Below the pieces are notes generated by a model. It ran no database searches. It was not told the DNA's origin and saw nothing but the letters and a program-made list of their open reading frames with translations. A stretch of DNA of 64,000 bases from Petunia secreta (lineage: Eukaryota > Streptophyta > Magnoliopsida > Solanales > Solanaceae), in contig JARKIP010000005.1 of assembly GCA_029990175.1 (NCBI GenBank), forward strand, positions 70,030,001 through 70,094,000, written 5' to 3'. The position numbers and the translations under genes were made by a program. Of the stretch, positions 56,905 through 64,000 are shown piece by piece. The first letter of the stretch is position 1, and each line of letters begins with the position of its first letter.

Positions 56905-57850
56905 TTTTTTTTATATTAATTCTGCCATTAGGTGGAAACATCCTTTATAGAATAAAATAACGGACAGAGTCCATACAAACAAAACAAAAATTGCTCCCTC
57001 CATGTGATATTCCATCTCTTTCCATTTTATACAGGAGAGCTTACATCTAAATGTACAAAACTTAGAAGCTATAGAAAATATAATCACCAAGGTTATATAA
57101 AAGAATTCTTCATACCTCTATGTATGAAAGAAGGCATCTTAGCTTTATCTAATCAATAAGGTCCCACTGCTTCCTTAGGCAAATCAGCAAGATTAAAATA
57201 AGTTATCACATTAGTATTTGAACTCCATTTAGCCAAGGAATCTGCTACCTAATTACCCTATCTAAAATAGTGTTGGAAGACAATATTAATTTGCTGAATA
57301 ATTTGTTGTGCTTCACTGATGAGGTCAGCCAGTTGCCGGGGGGCTTAGAACTTCCTTTCAGCATATTAATGACAAGCATTGAGTAATATTCTAGCACTAT
57401 TCTGTTATAACCATGAGACTGACACCATTGCATTCCCATTAGATGCTGCTTTAGCTTCTGCTAAATTGTTAGATCCACTTCTTAGAGGACAAGCAAATGC
57501 CATCAACATATTTCCTTCATGATCACGAACAATACATCCAGCATTAGTAAATCTATTTGCTTTTTTTCTACCATCTGTATTAACTTTGATCTAATTAGGT
57601 TCAGGTCTTTCCCATTTAACAATAATGCATCTAATTCTTGGAGATACTACCATGATTCTCTCACAGATTTCATGCCAAGTGTTATAGCTATTCAAACCAA
57701 CATCATGCTTACTTAACCCATTTAAGGTGAGTTAAAATGTAATAATATACCCTGGACAAAGATAACTTAGAAACCCCATGTCTTTGAAGCATACCTAGCC
57801 TTCCAAATCTGCCAACAAATCACAACATGTGTAATCATAAAAAAAATTTG
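56905..57850 (-). mobile_element. 5'-truncated LINE (L1-like), 3' end of ORF2
   Basis: On the minus strand the fragment reads from CWQIWKARYASKTWG (about 57820-57775) into a plant-type RNase H domain: KVNTDGRKKANRFTNAGCIV, RDHEGNMLMAFACPLRSGSN, NLAEAKAASNGMQWCQSHGY, and after a TAG at about 57245, VADSLAKWSSN. A 3' UTR ends at GGCAGAATTAATATAAAAAA (T-run at 56908-56918). The 5' truncation and A-tail are typical of L1 insertions. Several stops are present. Confidence 0.8.
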
Positions 57851-58344
57851 ATGAATATATCAAACCCATAATAGTTTGTCAAGTCAGAATTGGGTCAGGT
57901 TTAAATTGGATTTGGGCCCTAACCGTTAAATACCTAAAACAAAAAAAAAAAAAAGCCTAAAACCCGCTAAAGCATTGAAAAAATATTGACCGTGATTTAA
58001 ATGATTTAGCATTCGAATTTAATATTAAATATTTTGAAAATGACATGCAATGTCATTTTTTCGTGATCGAAAATACCAAAGTCGATGGAAGTGACCATAG
58101 AAGCAATTGCGAATTGCATAAAATTTGTTGACTTTTGGACGACAAAAGAACGATATCTAATTTTTATGGCCCATTACTCAAAATTATATAATCATTTGAG
58201 CCATCTACTCTTCACATTTTCGTGTTTAACACCAAACACATAATTTAAACCTTAGTAACTTAAAATTTAAGTGAAAATAATATGATAAGAGATAAATGTG
58301 TGTGTAAAAGATAATGTATATCTTATTTTCTGTGGTTAGTATAA

Positions 58345-58640
58345 TTAGGGTAATTTACAAAATTATGACACCTTAGGCAATGGTTTGCCTTATTGACCTT
58401 GCTTAAAGTGGTTTTACAAGAATGACCTCACTAACTTGACAAGTGCACCCACGGGGACAGCACTTGACCTTTTATCTCTGTCAACATTCTTCCAAGATAA
58501 CTTGAAGTGTCGCCTTGCAGGCAGCATTTGTAATTTATACTTGAAGTATTTCCCCCGAGGGAACACTTGTGAATTTATAATGTGAAGTATTGCCTACCGA
58601 GGCCATTTTGTTAAACCATTCTTAAGCGGGGACAAAAAAT
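58345..58640 (+). repeat. Unclassified interspersed repeat, copy 2
   Basis: It starts TTTACAAAATTATGACACCT and shares the GGCAATGGTTTGCCT, GACAGCACTTGACCTTTTAT and CTTAAGCGGGGACAAA blocks with copies 1 and 3. It is shorter than copy 3. Confidence 0.6.
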
Positions 58641-58737
58641 CATAACAAAAAATGAGGGGGTACATGTAGTGAAATTTATTGGTATAACTATCGGGTGTGG
58701 ATAAAATTTTTGATAGTACACCTATCTATCTTTCTTA

Positions 58738-59200
58738 TGGGACATTTACAGAACTATGACACCAAGGCAACTGATTTGCCTTTTTGACCCTCGTAATAGT
58801 GTTTTAGCACAAATGACATCCGCTTATTATAATGAATAAGTTCTGGAAAGAAATACCCTTGTGAATCTTATAATAACGCCCGTACCCCCTTCTCGTAAGT
58901 ACTGTCTAAGGGGGCATCACTTGCCTTGGACTCCCTATTGCTTAGGCAACACTTGTCCTTGATTTCTTCCCACATTCTCTTAAAAGATTTGAAGTATTCT
59001 TTAGGCAGCACTTTCTGTTGAAATTCTTGCCTAGGCAATATTTGCGGCAACACTTGCCGTTGAAAAATTCTGGCCTAGGCAACACTTTTCCTTTGACTTC
59101 TTCTTACATTTTTCAGATAGCTGAAATGTTGCCTATGGACGAAGTGAATGCCATTTTTATAAAACTATCTTAAACGGGGACAAACTCTCTGAACCAGTCA
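58738..59200 (+). repeat. Unclassified interspersed repeat, copy 3
   Basis: It starts GGGACATTTACAGAACTATG, contains TTTGCCTTTTTGACCCTCGT, CTCGTAAGTACTGTCTAAG and four AGGCAACACTT-type units, and ends CTTAAACGGGGACAAACTC. Copies 2 and 3 are direct repeats about 390 bp apart. Confidence 0.6.
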
Positions 59201-59514
59201 ATTTTAGGAGCACCGGGTGAAATTTTTGCTTCCTTATGATCTCTTTAATCTTCAAATAATAAGATGGCAAGTTTGAATGGACTTGGCTGCTGGTTATAAA
59301 ATCAAGAGTTTACAGCACTGTCCACTTATATAACGGATGTTCGGTTACTTGAATAATAACAATACATAAATAAAGATGAGATTTTTACATAAAAGTACAA
59401 GTTTTAGAAGTTATTTACAAAACATGGCAATATTTTAGAAAAATTACCCATTATAGAAAAAAAGAAAAGTTAATTACAAAACATAGGAAAACATTCCCAT
59501 AACATAGCAAACCC

Positions 59515-59665
59515 TTATATTCTTCCTCCTATTTCCCCCAATATCACTTATCCTCCTCCCATTTTCCCCAATTTCACTTTTCATGTTACCATTTCCCCAA
59601 ATTTTACTTTTAGTCCTCCAATTTCCCTAAATCTTACTTTTCTCCCACTATTTTCCCCAATTTCA
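59515..59665 (+). repeat. Minisatellite, ~30-bp unit
   Basis: Four to five units of TCCTCCCATTTTCCCCAATT followed by TCACTTTT, with drift between units. Confidence 0.75.
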
Positions 59666-59689
59666 ATGTATCTAACTGTTTCTTCAACG

Positions 59690-59905
59690 TTTCAGCACTA
59701 TATTTGCGCTGTTTCAAACTATTTTTACATCATTTCAGCACTGTATCTGTGCTGTTTCAAACTGTTTCTGCATCATTTCAGCACTGTATCTGTGCTATTT
59801 CTGCATCGTTTCTGCACTGTATCTTCTCTATTTCAAACTGTTTCTGCATCGTTTCAGCGCTGTATCTGCATTGTTTCAGCACTGTATCTGCGCTGTTTCA
59901 AACCA
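59690..59905 (+). repeat. Minisatellite, TTTCTGCATCGTTTCAGCAC-type units
   Basis: Five or so units of about 45 bp combine GTTTCAAACTG, TTTCTGCATC.TTTCAG and CACTGTATCTG. The open frames in it are simple-repeat artefacts. Confidence 0.8.
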
Positions 59906-61144
59906 GATAAAAATGATAGAAATATAAATTAAAATTCATTGATCCAGTTAAAATTTTCACCAAAAACACACACATTATTCACATAGCCTTCTACATATAG
60001 CCTAAGGTTTTAGTTTTAGTAGTTTTATTTTCATCACAATTTCCTCTTAAGCATTCTTATAAATGTTATATTTGGCAATACGTGCCTAAACAATTGAAAA
60101 GGATGACGTTGGCAAGGATAACCTTATAAAGAAATAAAATAAACATTGATAACATATACGTGTCAATTCAATTGAACTGTACTTATGGATGTATTTCAGC
60201 TCAAGCTTAATATACATCTTTGAATAGTAACTGAAACTGGTATAGGACAAAAAAATAATTATGGAGTTGTTTGTTTGATTTTGGTCTTCCTATTGGATAG
60301 AAAAAACTGAATTTGAAACCAAATCAAACACGGCGACGATGTTGATGACACACTCTAAGTATTTTGCCGAACTCCTCAATTCAGAATCATCTCTCACTGG
60401 TCATTGCTTACCTTGTATGTGGGAGTGATAGGGGTAGGGGTGATTTGGCACTGGGGTGGGGGTGATGGGCGCTGGGTTGGTGGGGGTGGAGTGATGGGAG
60501 GAAGAGAGAGTAAGTAAGAGATATTGTAATTTGGGAAAATAAAAGTGAAATGGGTTGATTATTGGGAAATGTGTTAAGGAAAATAATGTTATGTCTTGTA
60601 ATTTAGAAAAATATTGCTATTTTTAATAATATAAAGGGTGTAAATTTGTATATATGTGTAAAAAAACCCCATAAAAATACGCACTGAAAAGTAAATAGAT
60701 CGTGTCAATTAACTACAATATCTTAAAAGGTTGTTTCGAACCATCGATTTTCCTGATCCGGTCATGTACATGACAAATCTATCATAGTACAAAATATTCT
60801 ACTTTTAATATCTACTACACCTCTGAGAACAGTAGAATAATAAATTATTGCTACATGCATACTCTAACCAGGTACGTGTAGTTGTCATAACAGAACCCTT
60901 TGCATGATAGAATTGAAAGGAGCACACTAATTTAATTGGTTTATTTACACTTATATACAATTTTCCACGTTTTATTATGGAAAATAGAAATATTGTTGAT
61001 ATCAAAAAACATAGAAATATTGTAATGTACAAGTTGCTATAAATAATTATTAAAGAAAAACTCTAACCTCCATCTCACATCATTACCCCCTGCCGCCTGT
61101 TGCTCCTACTGCCGTCACCGCCGGTCTGCAAAAACTGTCCAGAA

Positions 61145-61375
61145 ATAATCAGAAATAGTGCATTACAATGCATAGACAATGTAGAAATTCAACATGCAGA
61201 AACAATGCAAAATATAGCTTAGAAACTATGCAGAAAATGCAAAAACACAAAAAGAATGCATAATGCATAATAATTAGATATAATGCTGAAATAGTGCAAA
61301 ACCAAGAAATAGTGCAGAAACAGTACAATAACAGTTGGATACAGTGCAGAAACAGTGAAGATACAGTGTGATACA
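61145..61375 (-). repeat. Related minisatellite in inverted orientation
   Basis: Units of CAGAAACAGTG, ATAGTGCAGAAAC and GATACAGTGCAG are the reverse complement of the 59690-59905 motif. The two arrays are inverted relative to each other about 1.3 kb apart. Confidence 0.65.
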
Positions 61376-61739
61376 ATAAAATTAAAATATAAAAAACTAT
61401 AGATCTAGCCGAAAAATACTAGATCGGACCAGAAAACATAAAAATGAATGCAAAACACGAGATGTAGCTGAAAAAACAAATTTTACTCAAAAATACCGTA
61501 TTTGAACAAAAAAAATATGAAATATAGGGAATCAGGGTATGGGAGGTGCTGGAGGAGAGTGAGAGGATAGGAAGTATGTAACAACTTACTGGAAACGTGA
61601 GAAAAGAGGTAAAAGGACCTCTAGTCTCCAAATAAGAAAAGGGGACGCCATTCTTTTTCTTTTCTTTAATTGTCTTGGCGTGATTAAGTGGCTAATTAAG
61701 TGGGTTAAGGTATGTTTGCAATTTTTAAAAGCTGAGGGC

Positions 61740-61770
61740 AAAAGCAAAAAGTAGGCATACATATATATAC
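61740..61770 (+). promoter_or_regulatory. Candidate promoter (TATA box) of the DUF1985-type gene
   Basis: CATACATATATATACACCAC lies about 730 bp before the first ATG. It is followed by a pyrimidine-rich leader (CTCTCTATTTCTCTCTC at 61821-61837) and a probable leader intron ending TTATCTATGCAG at 62484. Only position and composition support it. Confidence 0.35.
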
Positions 61771-62969
61771 ACCACTCCCTCTCCACTGATACATACATCT
61801 CCCAAAATTTAGACTTCTCCTCTCTATTTCTCTCTCTTTTAAAATTCAAAAAACCAACTGTTCATCGCCGATTCTTTTTTGTTTTCTCCGGTTCCGTCAA
61901 GATTTATTGTATTCATCATCGATTCTTGTGTATTTCTGATTATCAAGCAATGTGTTTGCATATAACATGTAATTTTTTCAATTTTTTTTAAAGTGAAAAC
62001 AGTGTGGTTCGTTTGAAAACCCTATTTTTATTTTTCTGATTTGAGTTTTTTTTTTTGGTTCATTTTCTGGGTTTGTTTATGGATTATTACACAGAAAACT
62101 CAGAATAAGTGGATTTCTATGATTTCTTTGGTATCCACGAAAAAATTATGTGTAAACATCTGTAATTAAGTGTACACATATTTTTAAATATGTACACACC
62201 TTTGCAGATGTGCAAACAAAGATGTGTAAATAACTACAAAGATGGGTGTATATCTGAAAAGATCTGTACCTATTTAAGAATATGTGTACACAAAAGAAGA
62301 AGTTGAAAAAAATATCGTATTATTTTTAAACATATTCTTGATGTGTACACATATTCTTAGATGTGTACACATGTAAAATATTTGTACACATATTTTTGAT
62401 GCATCTGCATCTGCCGAGATATAATACTGTTGGAAGCTGGGTTCATTTAATCTTACTATGTTATTCGTTTTATTATCTATGCAGATAAAATGGTTAGCAC
62501 ATGTCGTGGAGGTGTAACTAGAGGTGCTACCGGTAGCAGGGGCAAAAAGAAGATGGGTGGAAGAAGCGAGACGTCTTTACCGGCTAGCAAAAGAACTAGA
62601 ACTGCTAGCGGTAGAGCACTATCAAAAGAAGTCCAAAAAGAGAGCCAAGCCAGCATAGATATGAGATAACCTGTAGAGGTTAATCAAATCCTTAGAGAAT
62701 TTAATCAACAAGCTGCATTTATAGATAGTGGATCTAAAAATAAGGGTTCTTTAACTCATATAAGGGAAAATAAGGATGGCGATGAGGAGTACAATAAGGG
62801 ATATAGGAATACATCGGAGATAAATACATCTGCCACAGATGGGGAGAGAGAAGATGAAAGAGAATCTGGTGATACAGTTCTAAGAGAGGCTGTTGATACA
62901 AAAGAAGACAGACAAGAGGTTGTTAGTGGTAGATTTTTATAAGAAGATGTTGTTAGTAAGGGTAGAGAA

Positions 62970-63195
62970 AAAGTTGTTAGTGGGAGGGATAAGAAGAAGA
63001 AGAAGAAGAAGGTATTGCTAGTGGAAGGGATGAAGAACAAGATGAAGGAGTACAAGGTGTTGCTGGTTTTAGTGGAAGGGATGGAGAACAAGAAGGAGGA
63101 CAAGGTGTTGCTAGTACTAGTGGAAGGGTTGGAGAACAGGAAGAAGGGGCAGAAGGGGTTGCTACTGCTAGTCGAAGGTGTGGAGAACAAGAAAA
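62970..63195 (+). repeat. In-gene minisatellite and AAG microsatellite
   Basis: (AAG) repeats at 62990-63012 are followed by four to five ~51-60-bp units with GTTGCTAGT and GGAAGGGATGGAGAACAAGA. The unit length is a multiple of three, so the units encode Gly/Glu-rich repeats. Confidence 0.75.
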
Positions 63196-63395
63196 ACAAG
63201 CAGAAGAAGATGGAAGATGTTGTTGAGTAATATATTAGAGGATGATGCAAATAATGAATCAAAGGAGCGTGATGAATTTGATGAAGTTGGTGATGTAGAA
63301 GAAGTTGATGAATTAGGGGAGGATGAGGAGACGGATATAGATAATGCTGCAGATTCAGGGGAGGCAGTCCCAGAAATGATAAGTGTTTATGTGTA

Positions 63396-63541
63396 AACAT
63401 ACGTATAATGTGTAAACATTCTGGCTGGATATGTAAGTAATCTTGCATATCATTTATATGTGTACACGTATAAATGATGTGTACACATCATAGTCGATGT
63501 TTGAAAAAATGCATCTAATCAACTTATTTGAATCATTTGCA
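63396..63541 (+). other. Intron of the DUF1985-type gene
   Basis: The donor region GTGTTTATGTGTAAACATAC lies directly after the acidic exon; the acceptor TTGAATCATTTGCAG ends at 63541, before VEEKVPEVAM. It contains TGTGTACACGT and TGTGTACACATCA palindromes. Confidence 0.5.
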
Positions 63542-64000
63542 GGTCGAAGAAAAGGTCCCTGAGGTGGCTATGACTTACAATCCTGATATCAATCTCAGGA
63601 CTTTTATGGATGAACATGGTGATTTCACGGTAGCGAAAGTTACACAAAGATCCTCATTTTCTGGGAAAGTGAAGAAGATTCGAGAAACATTGACCAGTTT
63701 GGAGATGTTGGACGAATTTAAAGGTTCTCTTTTTGGCACATGCTGGGTTTTAGTGGTAAAGCCATTTTTCCTCCAAAATTAGTCCATAGGCTCATCAGAT
63801 ACTTCCCCAAGTATCCTTGGGGGAGAAAGAGCTTTGAGATGACAATTTAGAGCCTAGTCAAGCCAATGTCCATAGATATGAAAGGATACAACCTCTATAG
63901 CTTCCCATGGGCATTCATATGAAGCCATTCCATCACTTCGGCACCAGGAATTTTAAGACATTCCTACAGAAGCAAAGATGATAAGGTGGATTCCTACCAA

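Larger units (their letters stand above)
59370..60680. mobile_element. Possible non-autonomous DNA transposon with imperfect inverted ends
   Basis: The left end (59390-59520: ACAAAACATGGCAATATTTT then AGAAAAATTACC) is an imperfect inverted copy of the right end (60560-60660; reverse complement AAAATAGCAATATTTTTCTA then AATTACAAGACATAACAT). Between them are minisatellites and a TGGGGGTG-rich stretch (60420-60510). The ends resemble long-TIR Mutator-like elements. The target duplication was not resolved. Confidence 0.4.
62490..64000 (+). pseudogene. DUF1985-type transposon gene (Ulp1/MULE-associated), decayed, runs off window
   Basis: After an acceptor (TATCTATGCAG, 62474-62484) the ATG at 62490 reads MVSTCRGGVTRGATGSRGKK. 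The frame has a TAA at 62667 and continues acidic/Ser-rich to a TAA at 62939. A repetitive block with a frame change in (AAG)n follows (62990-63012), giving Gly/Glu repeats (GVASTSGRVGEQEEGAEGVA), then an acidic segment to 63395. After an intron the exon at 63542 reads VEEKVPEVAMTYNPDINLRT, KKIRETLTSLEMLDEFKGSL, then one frame over GFSGKAIFPPKLVHRLIRYF and YNLYSFPWAF. That resembles the DUF1985 domain of plant Ulp1-carrying Mutator-like elements. At least four disablements are present and any protease domain lies outside the window. Confidence 0.55.

Noticed and set aside
59666..59932. Cys/Phe/Ser-rich ORFs resembling small secreted proteins.
   Set aside because: They are translations of a 45-bp minisatellite in several frames.
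62756..63448. Long minus-strand ORF rich in Ser, Pro and Leu.
   Set aside because: It is antisense to the repetitive acidic exon of the DUF1985-type gene and shows no domain features.

Overview
This is nuclear DNA from a flowering plant, and almost every recognisable feature is a transposable element or part of one. There are Ty1/copia elements with tRNA-iMet-type primer sites, an Athila-like Ty3/gypsy element, a second Ty3/gypsy element, LINE, SINE and Stowaway-type sequences, a CACTA terminus and a DUF1985-type transposon gene. I see no intact host gene, rRNA, tRNA gene or CRISPR array. A Solanaceae-like origin is an inference from the SINE and MITE types and is not proven.

Layout. Element A, 1-~3530: 5' part of a copia element on the minus strand, cut by the window edge. 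3531-4559: spacer with a tRNA-derived SINE. Element B, 4560-14801: SIRE-like copia element on the minus strand with gag, pol and a third 'env-like' ORF; its 5' LTR has lost U3. At 14802-14932 and 42347-42515 lie two halves of one exon of a plant En/Spm-type transposase-like gene, split by Element C. Element C, 14933-42346: Athila-like gypsy element (+) with 1.42-kb LTRs and TSD ACGTG. Its RT gene is split at 20275/33615 by Element D, 20276-33614, a SIRE-like copia element (+) with TSD TGCAT. The 3' LTR of D is split in turn by LINE E (30190-33471, minus), which carries ORF1 but no visible endonuclease/RT ORF. The 5' LTR of D holds a ~305-bp foreign insert that looks like a piece of a host CUE-domain protein gene. 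The nest is therefore transposase gene > Athila > copia > LINE.

From 42516 to 54683 the sequence looks like the 5' half of a CACTA element on the minus strand: intron, possible leader exon, subterminal tandem repeats and a CACTA-type terminus at 54683. It is interrupted by a Stowaway MITE (45311-45584) and by Element F (45756-53293, minus), a gypsy element with two 748-bp LTRs that differ at only about two positions and a perfect 5-bp TSD (GGAAT). Right of 54683 lie AT-rich DNA, a three-copy unclassified repeat, a hAT-like MITE, a 5'-truncated LINE (56905-57850), a region with imperfect inverted termini and minisatellites (59370-60680), and the start of a decayed DUF1985-type transposon gene (62490 to the window end).

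Relative ages from hand-compared LTR pairs (approximate): B about 3.4% and C about 3% divergent, D about 1.2%, F about 0.3%. This agrees with the nesting order. All pol genes carry stops or frameshifts, many of them C-to-T or G-to-A changes. The most unusual signal is a dispersed 11-bp palindrome, GGAMCWGKTCC, found 14 times in the internal region of Element D and twice in each LTR, in all codon phases and also in non-coding DNA.
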